DNA of 14,474 nucleotides from CAYXRK01 sp964467615 (GCA_964467615.1 CAYXRK010000119.1:1-14474), one strand, 5' to 3'; positions 4,837-13,465 are shown, counted from the first letter of the stretch. Numbers and translations are program-made. Notes: generated by a model from the sequence alone, not told the origin.

Positions 4837-5694
4837 TCAGCAACCGTGCCGTTTTAGCGTGCTTTCGACGTTGGAGAGGTAGCCGCCGCCGAAGAGGCGG
4901 AGGTGGACGAGGAGCGGGTAGAGGTTGTAGAGGTCGCGCCGGAGTTCGAAGAAGCCGGGGCGGATGGGGCGAAGTTCGTTGTATCGGCGGAAGAAGGCGT
5001 TGCCGAAGGTGTTGAACAGCGTGATGAAGGCGAGTTCGATTTCGGGGTGGGCGAAGTAGATCGCGGGATCGATGAAGCCGGTGATTCGTCCGCGCTCGGC
5101 GAGGACGTTTGCCGACCACACGTCGCCGTGGATCAGTGAAGGCCGGTCTGGTTCCTCGATTAACGAGTCGAGTTTTCCGCAGAGTTTTTCGATTCGGGCC
5201 AAAGTGTTCGTGTTCATGCGACGCGCATCGACGGCTTGCTTGCCCATGGCGATGAGGCGGTGCTCGGCGAAGAAGGGGGCCCATTTTTCGGTCCACGGAT
5301 TGGGTTGGTGGAGGCCGCCGATAAGCGTGTCGCGTTCGAAGCCGAAACGGTAGGACGTGATGGAGTGGAGATCGGCAAGCAATTCCGCGGCGTGTTCTTC
5401 GGCTTGCGCGTCGAAGCCGCTGACGCCGGAGAGGAACTCCATCACGAGCAGCGAGGGGGAATTGTGCAAGACCTTTGGTACCGGCAGGCGCGAGCGTGCG
5501 GCGAGGTAATCGAGCATATAGCCTTCGATGCCGAGGCGCGGGTCTGGGCCGAAGTCGACTTTCGCGACGACTTCCTCCCCGTCGCTCAGGACGACGCGAT
5601 ACACCTCGCCGACGCACCCGCCGGATAGCGGGCCGATGTGCTGTACCGGCCGGCCCAGCGCCTCGGCGATGGCGCGATCAACCGGCTTGGCCAC
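4837..5694 (-). CDS. Fructosamine-3-kinase family protein kinase-like enzyme
   Basis: The 285-residue length and motifs match the fructosamine/ribulosamine 3-kinase family. These enzymes phosphorylate ketoamines on glycated proteins so that the sugar falls off. Visible elements are the glycine-rich loop PLSGGCVGEVYRV (22-34), ATP lysine in VVAKVD (Lys45), a conserved Glu57, hinge VMEFLSG (84-90), catalytic loop LIHGDVWSANVL (Asp191, Asn196), and metal site GFIDPA (Asp209). The start is GTG and overlaps the end of the phosphatase gene by 17 nt, with no clear ribosome site, so it is likely translated by coupling. Bacterial members mostly prefer ribulosamines and erythrulosamines over fructosamines. 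The adjacent LMW phosphatase supports that role. An aminoglycoside-type phosphotransferase is a less likely alternative because the conserved sequences are FN3K-like. Confidence 0.88.
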   Translation of the reverse strand: MAKPVDRAIAEALGRPVQHIGPLSGGCVGEVYRVVLSDGEEVVAKVDFGPDPRLGIEGYMLDYLAARSRLPVPKVLHNSPSLLVMEFLSGVSGFDAQAEEHAAELLADLHSITSYRFGFERDTLIGGLHQPNPWTEKWAPFFAEHRLIAMGKQAVDARRMNTNTLARIEKLCGKLDSLIEEPDRPSLIHGDVWSANVLAERGRITGFIDPAIYFAHPEIELAFITLFNTFGNAFFRRYNELRPIRPGFFELRRDLYNLYPLLVHLRLFGGGYLSNVESTLKRHGC

Positions 5695-6169
5695 CGCTGA
5701 ACTTTTCGCGCTCGATGACGGCGAGCAAACCTTCCGACGCGCGCTCGATCAGGTCGTAGACCTTCTCGAAGCCGCGAGCGCCGCCATAGTACGGATCGGG
5801 TATGGGTTGGCCCTTGAGCTCGGGCGTGAAGTTGCAGAAGAGGTCGAGCCGGCCCGTGAACTTTTTCGGCCGCCAGCGCTTGAGGACCGCTAAATTGTCG
5901 TAGTCCATCGCGCAGACGTAGTCGAACGTCTCGAAATCGGCCGGCGCGACTTGGCGGGCGCGTTGGGGGCTGAGGTCAACGCCGCGCGCGAGGGCGGTGG
6001 CTTGGGCCCGTTGGTCCGGCGGATCGCCGACGTGGAAACCGGAGGTGCCGGCCGAATCGACGCTGATGCGCCCGTCGTACCCGCGTGTGCGGGCGAGATG
6101 TTCAAACACGCCGTGGGCCGTGGGGCTGCGGCAGATGTTGCCCATGCAAACAAAGAGGACGTTGGCCAT
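5678..6169 (-). CDS. Low-molecular-weight protein tyrosine phosphatase family
   Basis: The 163-residue cytosolic protein starts with the catalytic P-loop CMGNICRS (nucleophile Cys8, Arg14). The general acid Asp125 lies in IPDPYYGG near the C-terminus, so the active site is complete. This family removes phosphate from phosphotyrosine; one member has also been shown to be a protein-ribulosamine-5-phosphate phosphatase. Its gene overlaps the downstream fructosamine-kinase-family gene by 17 nt, which favours the deglycation role over capsule or signalling control. No polysaccharide-export or tyrosine-kinase genes are nearby. The start follows the canonical MANVLFVCMGN beginning. No good Shine-Dalgarno is visible; a TACAAT (6206-6211) could be the -10 of its promoter, without a clear -35. 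ArsC-type arsenate reductase is unlikely given DPYY. Confidence 0.92.
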   Translation of the reverse strand: MANVLFVCMGNICRSPTAHGVFEHLARTRGYDGRISVDSAGTSGFHVGDPPDQRAQATALARGVDLSPQRARQVAPADFETFDYVCAMDYDNLAVLKRWRPKKFTGRLDLFCNFTPELKGQPIPDPYYGGARGFEKVYDLIERASEGLLAVIEREKFSGGQAG

Positions 6170-6285
6170 TGGCGGGCGCGGATGCTTTCTAGCGGTACCG
6201 GGGAAATTGTAATATGAGGGGCTTGCGGGCGGAAATGGTATCGCGAACGGCCCGGCAATCGAAACTCTTGCATGGGAAGGCCCCT

Positions 6286-7485
6286 ATGAAACTGAAGTTT
6301 TTGTTCGGGATAGTTGCCGTCCTCTTCACGACGGCATGTCCTCAGCCTCCGTTGTCGGTGTATCTGACCTGGCAATCCGATCCATCTACGACGATGACGG
6401 TCACCTTCCAGACGGGGGATAAATTGCGGGATGCGGCGGTCCGCTACGACTCCGATCCCAAGGACGGGACACCGAAGAGTTACGAACATACGGTCGAGGC
6501 GACGATGTCGCAGATACCTGGCCTTGATGCGTTCACGACTCGTTACATTTACTCAGCCGAGATCACGGGCCTTTCGCCCGGCGCGACGTACTACTTCGTT
6601 GCTGGCGGAAATGAAGGCAGTGTTTCGCAGGAGTATTCGTTCCGGACCATTCGCAATGACGGCGGCCCGATCCGATTCGTCACCGGCGGCGACATGAGCG
6701 TGGGCCCACGCCCGCTCAAGTTAATGCAATTTGCGGCCAAGTATGAACCGGATTTCGTCCTCGTCGGCGGGGACATTGCGTATGCGAATGATAAGCTCGA
6801 GGAGTGGAGCAAGTGGGATCGGTGGATCGGCAATTGGAGCCACGGATTGACATCACTGGCGGGCCGGTTGACGCCGATGGTGCTCGCGATCGGAAACCAC
6901 GAAGTCGGCGACAACCCTGGGGAACCGAAAGATAGGGCGCGTTTCTATTTCGCGTATTTTCCGCAAGGGGGCGAGTCGTACTTTCGGCGGCAGTTCGGGC
7001 CCCATTTGACCGTATACGCGCTCGACTCGGGCCATATTCAATCGCACGAGTCGCAAGTATCGTGGCTCGATGGCGCAATGGCCGCGGACGGCGCAGCTCC
7101 CTGGCAGATGGCCGTATATCACGTGCCGCTGTATCCGACGCATCGAGAGTACTCGGGCGGGGGCAGCGTTGAAGGTCGGCAAGCGTGGCTGCCCGTGTTC
7201 GACAAGCATCATCTCGACATGGCGTTCGAGAACCATGATCACACCTTCAAGCGGACGCACCTGCTGCGCGGCGACAAGGTCGATCCGGAGGGCACGCTGT
7301 ACCTCGGCGACGGGTGCTTCGGCCAAGGGCCGCGCGAACTGAACCGGGCGTATCCGCTGTGGTACACCGCCATTGCGTCGAGCACGGCGCACTTCTGGTT
7401 GGTCAACGTATCCGCCGATCGCGCCACGTTCGAGGCGGTAAACGAGGAAGGACAGGTTTTTGATTCGACGGAGTTGACGCACTGA
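6286..7485 (+). CDS. Purple-acid-phosphatase-like metallophosphoesterase, probable lipoprotein
   Basis: From the ATG at 6286 the product has 399 residues. I prefer this start over in-frame ATGs at 6214 and 6235 because it gives a proper export signal (MKLKFLFGIVAVLFTTAC) and GGGAAGG lies five bases upstream. Cys18 follows TTA, a plausible though imperfect lipobox. Next comes a fibronectin-like beta domain (about 24-125) and a calcineurin-fold phosphoesterase domain. Dinuclear metal ligands are visible at Asp136 (TGGDMS), Asp163 (GGDIAYAND), Asn204-His205 (GNHE), His279 (YHVP), and His317/His319 (ENHDHTFKR). The domain order matches bacterial purple acid phosphatases, which hydrolyse phosphate esters outside the cytoplasm. 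It diverges from the phosphatase gene at 6169 and precedes the large cytochrome/DUF1549 gene by 74 nt on the same strand. The substrate is unknown. Confidence 0.88.
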   Translation: MKLKFLFGIVAVLFTTACPQPPLSVYLTWQSDPSTTMTVTFQTGDKLRDAAVRYDSDPKDGTPKSYEHTVEATMSQIPGLDAFTTRYIYSAEITGLSPGATYYFVAGGNEGSVSQEYSFRTIRNDGGPIRFVTGGDMSVGPRPLKLMQFAAKYEPDFVLVGGDIAYANDKLEEWSKWDRWIGNWSHGLTSLAGRLTPMVLAIGNHEVGDNPGEPKDRARFYFAYFPQGGESYFRRQFGPHLTVYALDSGHIQSHESQVSWLDGAMAADGAAPWQMAVYHVPLYPTHREYSGGGSVEGRQAWLPVFDKHHLDMAFENHDHTFKRTHLLRGDKVDPEGTLYLGDGCFGQGPRELNRAYPLWYTAIASSTAHFWLVNVSADRATFEAVNEEGQVFDSTELTH

Positions 7486-7559
7486 TTGGCGCGCGAGTTT
7501 GGTTTGTCCGAGTATAAGTCGTAGGATCATCGGTCGTTGAACTTGAGTTGTGATGTCGT

Positions 7560-10500
7560 GTGGCTACGTGGTGCAAAATACCGGTGACCTTCTTGTCAAG
7601 TGTCGCGTTGCGCGTGGTCGGTGTTGCGTTGTCAGTGGCTTCCGCCGCGCCTGCGGCGGGGCCGATCCAATTCCAGACGCAGATTCGGCCGATTCTTGAA
7701 GCGCATTGCCTGAAATGCCACGGCCCGGATAAACGGCGAGGAGGGCTTGGCCTCTACGACCGGGAGACGGCGCTGCTTGGCGGAGACTCTGGCGAACGCG
7801 TCATCGTTCCGGGGGACAGCGGCGCGAGCGCGCTGATTCGGCGGGTGTCGTCGAGCGATCCGGAGGAACGGATGCCCGCCGAGGGCGACCCTCTCACGCA
7901 AGCAGAAATCGCGTTGCTTGCGTCGTGGATCGACGAAGGGGCGGTGTGGGACGCGGATGACTCCGCGACTAAACTGCGGCATTGGTCGTTCATCGCGCCG
8001 GAGAAGCATGCGCCGCCGAGTGTGTGGCGAGCGGGGCGTGTGCACAATCCCATCGACGCGTTTATTCTCGCGCGATTGGAAAGAGATGGTCTGGCGCCAT
8101 CGCCCGAAGCGGATCGCTACACACTCGTTCGACGGGCGCATATCGAGTTGATTGGGATTCCACCCTCGCCGGAGAAAGTGGCTGCGTTCGCCGCCGACGA
8201 ACGGCCCGATGCATACGAGCGAATTGTTGATGAGCTTCTCGCGTCGCCGAACTACGGCGAGCGACAGGCGCGGGGTTGGCTCGATGCGGCGCGATACGCC
8301 GATACGAACGGATACGAGAAGGACCGGCCTCGCTCGATATGGCCGTACCGCGATTGGGTCATCGACGCGTTCAATCGGAACATGCCGTTCGATGAATTTG
8401 TCATCGAACAACTCGCGGGCGATTTGTTGCCGAACGCGACGGAATCGCAACGGATCGCGACGGGATTCCACCGCAACGCGATGCTGAACGAGGAAGGCGG
8501 CATCGACGCGGCGGAGGACTGGTTCAAACGTTCCGTCGATCGGGTGAACACGACCGCCGCCGTTTTCCTAGGGCTGACCATGGGCTGCGCGCAGTGTCAC
8601 TCGCATAAATACGACCCGATCACTCAACGTGAGTATTACCAATTCATGGCGTTCTTTAACGACGCGACGGAAGTCACGTTGCCACTCGCGGACGAGAAGG
8701 CCAGTGCGGGCCGCGCACGGATCGAGCAAGAGGCAGAGGGCCTCGAAGCGTGGACGCTTTGGCTAGGGCGAAGCAATTCGGAGATTCACGCGGAGTGCCA
8801 GGACTGGATCGAGGAAACAGCGGAGAAGGCTTCGAGTTGGCAGATCGTCCGGCCCGACACCCTTCATTCGGCGAACGGGGCGACTCTCGAACTGCTCGAG
8901 GACGGTTCCATTCTCGCGACGGAGGACATCCCGAACGACGACACATATGAAGTCGAGTTCGAAACCGACGGCGCGCCTATTACGGCCGTTCGTATCGAGG
9001 CGTTACCGCACGAGAGTCTGCCCGGTGGCGGGCCGGGGCGGGGCGTTATTCTAGCTGAAGGCGACTTTCTTCTGACCGAGTTCAAAGCCGAGGCGCTGTC
9101 GTCCGGTTCCAAATGGGTGAGCGTCAAGATTGCGCGTGCGACGCATGACTACGCGGGGGAGGGACGTGCTGCGGATCAAGCGCTAGACGGGCACGCGGAC
9201 ACGGGGTGGTCCATCAACGGCGCGATCGGCCGCGAACACGCGGCGGTTTTCGAGTTCGCAGCGCCGGTATCCGGCAAATCATCCCGGCTTCGACTCATTC
9301 TCGAGCAGGACTACATCCACCAGCACACGCTTGGACGGTTTCGCATCAGCGTCACGTCGGACCCCGGGCCGGTTTCGGCGCTCGACGTCCCGGCGGAGAT
9401 CGAGGCCGCTTTCGTCGTGCCGGAAGGTTCCCGTTCGCCGGAAGAACGCGCCGTTATCGAGCGACATTACTATCTTCGCGTTGCGCCCAAGCTTGGGACA
9501 TGGCGGGACAAGATCGCCAAACTGCGGGGATCGGTCCCGGCGCGGGAATCGACGCTAACGATGGCCGCGCGAATTTCGCCTCGCGAAACGTTCATCCATC
9601 ATCGCGGGGAGTTTCTCAGCCCGACGGAAAAGGTCGAGCCGGGCGCGCCCGCGATGCTTCCACTCATGGAGGCCGACGCTCCGAAAGATCGCCTCGCGCT
9701 CGCGCGGTGGCTTGTCGACAAACGCGATCCGCTGCTCGCTCGAGTGACGATGAACCGGCTCTGGCAACAGGTGTTCGGGCGCGGCTTGGTCGCGACGCCG
9801 GAAGACTTCGGAATGCGGAGCGATCCTCCGACGCACCCCGAACTGCTGGATTGGTTGGCCATTGCGTTTATGGAATCGGACTGGAATTACAAGGCGATGC
9901 ACCGGCTCATGGTGACGTCGTCCACGTTTCGACAATCATCCTATGTAACTGAAGAACTGCTTGAGCACGATCCTGGCAATCTATTGTTTGCGCGCGCGCC
10001 GCGCCCGCGAGTCGATGCCGAAGTCGTGAGGGATTCGGCATTGGCGGCGGCGGGGTTGCTGAATCTGGCCGTGGGGGGCCCGAGCGTCCGCCCGCCGCAA
10101 CCATCCGGAGTTACGGCGCTGGCGTACGGCTCGCCCGATTGGCCCGTGAGTACCGGCGCGGACAGGTATCGGCGGGGGCTTTACACGTATTGGAAACGGA
10201 CCGCGCCGTATCCGGGGGCCGTGTTGTTTGACGCGCCGACGGGCGACGAGACCTGCCTGCGGCGACGTCAATCGAACACGCCGCTCCAGGCGCTTGCCTT
10301 GCTCAATGACCAGGTGTTCGTGGAAGCGGCGCGTTCGATGGCTTGGCGGGTGATGACGCACGATGGGCGATTGGGCGACCGGATTTCACATCTGTTCATG
10401 TTGGCGCTCAACCGCCCTGCGGCGCTCGAAGAGGCGCAACGAGTTGAGGAGTTCTATAGGGAGATGCTCGCCCGGTTCGAGGCGGGACCTCGGCGCGCCT

Positions 10501-10616
10501 GGGAAGTTTCCGGGCCGGTGGGATTGTTCGAGTCGGAACGCCGCGCGGAGTTGGCGGCGTGGACGATGGTGTGCAGGTCTATACTTAACTTGGATGAGAT
10601 GATTACGAGAAGTTAG
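7560..10616 (+). CDS. PSCyt1-DUF1549-DUF1553 domain protein (planctomycete-type cytochrome)
   Basis: A 1018-residue exported protein. The start is probably GTG at 7560, since an in-frame stop lies nine bases earlier; GTG at 7584 would also give a signal peptide. After a Sec signal ending near ASAAPA (about 28-33), a planctomycete cytochrome domain carries heme site CLKCH (50-54) and likely axial Met105. DUF1549 spans about 150-365 and includes a conserved second CAQCH (343-347). A beta-rich insert of about 200 residues (roughly 430-620; ALDGHADTGWSI, discoidin-like) follows, then DUF1553 from about 700 to 975 (NRLWQQVFGRGLV, MRSDPPTHPELL). These proteins nearly always pair with a DUF1501 gene, found here 143 nt downstream. 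The family's biochemical role is not established; links to sulfated-polysaccharide degradation in the family are contextual only. Confidence 0.9.
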   Translation: MATWCKIPVTFLSSVALRVVGVALSVASAAPAAGPIQFQTQIRPILEAHCLKCHGPDKRRGGLGLYDRETALLGGDSGERVIVPGDSGASALIRRVSSSDPEERMPAEGDPLTQAEIALLASWIDEGAVWDADDSATKLRHWSFIAPEKHAPPSVWRAGRVHNPIDAFILARLERDGLAPSPEADRYTLVRRAHIELIGIPPSPEKVAAFAADERPDAYERIVDELLASPNYGERQARGWLDAARYADTNGYEKDRPRSIWPYRDWVIDAFNRNMPFDEFVIEQLAGDLLPNATESQRIATGFHRNAMLNEEGGIDAAEDWFKRSVDRVNTTAAVFLGLTMGCAQCHSHKYDPITQREYYQFMAFFNDATEVTLPLADEKASAGRARIEQEAEGLEAWTLWLGRSNSEIHAECQDWIEETAEKASSWQIVRPDTLHSANGATLELLEDGSILATEDIPNDDTYEVEFETDGAPITAVRIEALPHESLPGGGPGRGVILAEGDFLLTEFKAEALSSGSKWVSVKIARATHDYAGEGRAADQALDGHADTGWSINGAIGREHAAVFEFAAPVSGKSSRLRLILEQDYIHQHTLGRFRISVTSDPGPVSALDVPAEIEAAFVVPEGSRSPEERAVIERHYYLRVAPKLGTWRDKIAKLRGSVPARESTLTMAARISPRETFIHHRGEFLSPTEKVEPGAPAMLPLMEADAPKDRLALARWLVDKRDPLLARVTMNRLWQQVFGRGLVATPEDFGMRSDPPTHPELLDWLAIAFMESDWNYKAMHRLMVTSSTFRQSSYVTEELLEHDPGNLLFARAPRPRVDAEVVRDSALAAAGLLNLAVGGPSVRPPQPSGVTALAYGSPDWPVSTGADRYRRGLYTYWKRTAPYPGAVLFDAPTGDETCLRRRQSNTPLQALALLNDQVFVEAARSMAWRVMTHDGRLGDRISHLFMLALNRPAALEEAQRVEEFYREMLARFEAGPRRAWEVSGPVGLFESERRAELAAWTMVCRSILNLDEMITRS

Positions 10617-10633
10617 TGTTCTGTTAAAAAGCC

Positions 10634-10730
10634 CATTATTTCGCCCCGATGGGGCTTGACAGAGTCGGGGTGGGCACAGCGACTTGGCGCTTACGCGCCA
10701 AGCTACAATGCTTTCGCGCCTATGGCGCTT
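10634..10730. repeat. REP-like palindromic element, copy B
   Basis: Second copy of the element at 2874-2965, in the same orientation. The last 48 nt (10683-10730) are identical, and the GCCCC-GAT-GGGGC hairpin is retained, with a diverged and slightly longer middle. It fills most of the 143-nt spacer between the DUF1553 and DUF1501 genes, so it would be transcribed if they form one operon. Confidence 0.85.
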
Positions 10731-10759
10731 AAGATTTCCATAGGACAGGAAGTTAACAT

Positions 10760-12196
10760 ATGGACAAAGCCTCGTCACGGTATACGCTTTGCGGGATCAC
10801 GCGGCGGCACTTCTTTGAGGAGTGCGGCATCGGCGTGGGCAAGATTGCGCTGGCGTCGATGCTTTGCGGGCGCGATGCGTTTGCCAACGTGGCTGCCGAT
10901 CCGATGACACCGCGTGCGTCGCATTTTCAAGCGAAGGCGAAGCACGTCATCTATCTGTTCATGGCGGGCGCGCCTAGCCAGATCGATCTGTTCGACAACA
11001 AACCGGTGCTCAAGCGCTTCGACGGCTCGGCGGTCCCCGAAGAGATCGTCAAGAAGCAGCGGTACGCGTTTATCAACCGCGACGCGGCGCTCATGGGTTC
11101 GCCCTTCACCTTCGGCAAATACGGCCAATCCGGCGCGGAACTTTCCGAAATGTTGCCGCACTTGGGCAAGGTCGTGGACGAATTGGCGCTCGTCAAGTCG
11201 GTCCACACGGACCAGTTCAATCACGCGCCCGCGCAGATATTTTTCAACACGGGCAGCCCGCGCCTTGGGCGGCCGAGCATGGGGTCCTGGGTCACGTATG
11301 GCCTCGGCACCGAGGCGAGTGACCTGCCCGGCTTCGTCGTACTCACTTCCGGTGAGGGCACCAGCGGTGGCGCGTCGAATTGGGGCTGCGGCTTCATGCC
11401 GACGGTCTACCAGGGCGTGCCGTTCCGGAGTCAAGGCGAGCCGGTGCTGGATCTGGCAAACCCCAAAGGGGTCGATCAGGCGATGCAACGCGAGTCGCTC
11501 GATCTCATCAACGGCCTGAACGGCATTCGGCGCGACGTAGTGGGCGATCCCGAAATCGAGTCGCGCATCAGCGCGTACGAGCTTGCTTACCGAATGCAAT
11601 CGAGCGCGCCCGAAGCGACGGACCTCTCCAAGGAAGACCCGAAAACGCTCGAGCGCTACGGCGCGAAACCGGGTGAGAACTCGTTCGCGAACAATTGCCT
11701 TCTCGCGCGCCGCCTCGTCGAACGCGGGGTCCGCTTCATCAATTGCTACCACGGGAGTTGGGACCACCATAGCGACGTGGAAGGCGGGCTGAAGAACAAG
11801 TGCGGCGAGACGGACCAGGCCACGGCCGCGCTGATCTCGGACCTGAAGGACCGCGGCCTGCTGGACGAAACGCTCGTTATCTGGGGCGGCGAATTCGGGC
11901 GGACGCCGATGATCGAATCCAGCGCCGCACTGGGCCGCAGCCGCGGGCGCGATCATCATCCGCAGTCGTTCACCATGTGGATGGCGGGCGGCGGCGTGAA
12001 GCCCGGCCAAACGATCGGCGCGACCGACGAATTGGGATTCAACATCACCGACCGCCCAATCCACGTACACGATATCCAGGCGACGATCCTGCGCCTGCTC
12101 GGCCTCGAACACACGCACCTCACCTACCGTTTCCAGGGCCGCGACTATCGCCTCACCGACGTCTTCGGAGAAATTGTGCCGGAACTGATCGCGTGA
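10760..12196 (+). CDS. DUF1501 family protein with Tat signal
   Basis: The 478-residue protein begins with a twin-arginine signal: ITRRHFFEEC (Arg15-Arg16), a hydrophobic stretch and a processing region near residue 45, so it is exported folded. The body is a DUF1501 domain, related to the alkaline phosphatase/sulfatase fold. Conserved segments are visible at LFMAGAPSQIDLFD (66-79), SWDHHSDVE (333-341), WGGEFGRTP (375-383) and RDHHPQSFTMW (397-407). The ATG at 10760 has AGGA nine bases upstream. It follows the DUF1549/DUF1553 gene, its usual partner, separated by a REP-like element. The two are thought to act together outside the cytoplasm, but no reaction is firmly assigned. An imperfect GC hairpin (12202-12232) follows the stop, without a T tract. 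Confidence 0.93.
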   Translation: MDKASSRYTLCGITRRHFFEECGIGVGKIALASMLCGRDAFANVAADPMTPRASHFQAKAKHVIYLFMAGAPSQIDLFDNKPVLKRFDGSAVPEEIVKKQRYAFINRDAALMGSPFTFGKYGQSGAELSEMLPHLGKVVDELALVKSVHTDQFNHAPAQIFFNTGSPRLGRPSMGSWVTYGLGTEASDLPGFVVLTSGEGTSGGASNWGCGFMPTVYQGVPFRSQGEPVLDLANPKGVDQAMQRESLDLINGLNGIRRDVVGDPEIESRISAYELAYRMQSSAPEATDLSKEDPKTLERYGAKPGENSFANNCLLARRLVERGVRFINCYHGSWDHHSDVEGGLKNKCGETDQATAALISDLKDRGLLDETLVIWGGEFGRTPMIESSAALGRSRGRDHHPQSFTMWMAGGGVKPGQTIGATDELGFNITDRPIHVHDIQATILRLLGLEHTHLTYRFQGRDYRLTDVFGEIVPELIA

Positions 12197-12253
12197 TAAA
12201 TGCGCCGGCATCCGTTTGCATCGCCGGGGCGCGAGACGTAAAGTAGCGCGCTC

Positions 12254-12282
12254 TTGAATCGGGCGGCGTATTGGGGTAGAGA
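12254..12282 (+). promoter_or_regulatory. Weak candidate promoter for sucCD
   Basis: TTGAAT (12254-12259) and TAGAGA (12277-12282) are 17 nt apart in the 126-nt spacer before sucC. The -10 matches only three of six positions. The position fits a separate sucCD transcript, but the match is poor. Confidence 0.2.
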
Positions 12283-12322
12283 TTGCGCCGACGATTTCCA
12301 ATCGCAATCAACGGGACTCACG

Positions 12323-13465
12323 ATGAAAATTCACGAGTATCAGGCCAAGGAAGTGCTCCGCGCGGCGGGTATTCCCACGCCGCAAGGGACGATGGTGACC
12401 AATGCGGACGACGCGGCAACGGCGGCGGGGAAGTATGGGTTGCCGGTCGTGTTGAAGGCGCAGGTCCACGTGGGCGGGCGCGGCAAGGCGGGCGGGGTGA
12501 AGGTCGTATCGAACGCGGCGGAAGTCAGACCCACCGCGGAACGGATTCTTGGCCTGACGATTAAGGAACTGCCGGTCAAAAAGCTGCTCGTTACGCCCGC
12601 CGCGGACATCGCAAAGGAGGTCTACCTGAGCATCCTCCTCGATCGCGGCGCGCGCACAGTGGTCTTCATCGGTTGCGCCGACGGCGGCATCGAGATCGAG
12701 GAAACGGCGAAGACGAACCCCGAAAAAATCCTCCGGCTCGAATGCGCGGCGCGCGAGTTGCCCAATCTCGATCGGGCCAAGCTCAGGACATTTGCCGCGA
12801 AACTGTTCAGCGATCCCAAGCAGGCCGATCAGACTGCGGACATCATGGCGAAGATGGGCAAGGTCTTCATCGAGAAAGACGCCTCGCTCATCGAGATTAA
12901 TCCGCTCATCGCGGACAAGGCCGGAAACGTCATCGCGCTCGACGCGAAGATGCTGATCGACGACAACGCACTGTTCCGGCATCCGGACCTCGAAGAACTT
13001 CGCGACATCGACTCGGAGGACGAGGACGAACTTGAATCGAAGGCGCAGGGCCTCACGTTCATCCGGCTCGAGGGCAACATCGGCTGCATGGTGAACGGCG
13101 CGGGCCTCGCAATGGCGACGATGGACACCATCAAGCACGTGGGCGGGAGTCCCGCGAACTTCCTGGACGTCGGCGGCAGTTCGGACCCGAAGAAAGTCGT
13201 GGCTGCGTTCCGAATGATCCTCAAGGACAAGAACGTGAAGGCGATTCTCATCAACATTTTCGGCGGTATTACGCGCTGCGACGACATCGCACGCGGCATC
13301 CTCGCGGCGCAAAAGGAGTTCCACGTGCCGGTGCCTATCGTCATTCGGCTCGTGGGGACGAACGAGGCCGAGGGCCGCGCGCTGCTCAAGGACTCGAACT
13401 TCGAGACCGCCCAAACGCTTGAAGAAGGCGCGCGCAGGGCCGCCCTGATCGGAGGCCAGCCGTGA
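12323..13465 (+). CDS. sucC: Succinyl-CoA synthetase (ADP-forming) beta subunit
   Basis: The 380-residue protein starts at the canonical MKIHEYQAKEVL; an upstream in-frame ATG at 12254 adds 23 residues unlike the family, so it is rejected. The N-terminal ATP-grasp domain shows GGRGKAGGVK (51-60), and Mg2+-binding Asn193 (EINPL) and Asp207 (ALDAK). The C-terminal ligase domain has GNIGCMVNGAGLAMATMD (251-268), PANFLDVGGSS (277-287) and NIFGGITRCD (311-320). It forms a complex with SucD and makes ATP from succinyl-CoA in the TCA cycle, reversibly. The stop overlaps the GTG start of sucD by four bases, so the subunits are coupled. An acidic insert (DSEDEDELESKAQ, 230-242) is the only slightly unusual part. 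Confidence 0.97.
   Translation: MKIHEYQAKEVLRAAGIPTPQGTMVTNADDAATAAGKYGLPVVLKAQVHVGGRGKAGGVKVVSNAAEVRPTAERILGLTIKELPVKKLLVTPAADIAKEVYLSILLDRGARTVVFIGCADGGIEIEETAKTNPEKILRLECAARELPNLDRAKLRTFAAKLFSDPKQADQTADIMAKMGKVFIEKDASLIEINPLIADKAGNVIALDAKMLIDDNALFRHPDLEELRDIDSEDEDELESKAQGLTFIRLEGNIGCMVNGAGLAMATMDTIKHVGGSPANFLDVGGSSDPKKVVAAFRMILKDKNVKAILINIFGGITRCDDIARGILAAQKEFHVPVPIVIRLVGTNEAEGRALLKDSNFETAQTLEEGARRAALIGGQP

Noticed and set aside
4248..4882. Overlapping plus-strand ORFs across the leader region
   Set aside because: No ribosome sites and no similarity to known proteins. They run across the promoter and hairpins that make sense on the minus strand.
6214..6285. Upstream ATG giving a 24-residue longer phosphoesterase
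   Set aside because: The extension precedes a textbook signal peptide and would bury it. The ATG at 6286 has a ribosome site.
10775..12307. 510-codon minus-strand ORF opposite the DUF1501 gene
   Set aside because: The plus strand encodes a clear full-length DUF1501 protein with Tat signal. The antisense frame is an Arg/Ala/Val-rich product of GC-rich codon bias with no recognisable motif.
12308..13414. 368-codon minus-strand ORF opposite sucC
   Set aside because: Mirror frame of a highly conserved TCA-cycle gene, with low-complexity composition and no family features.
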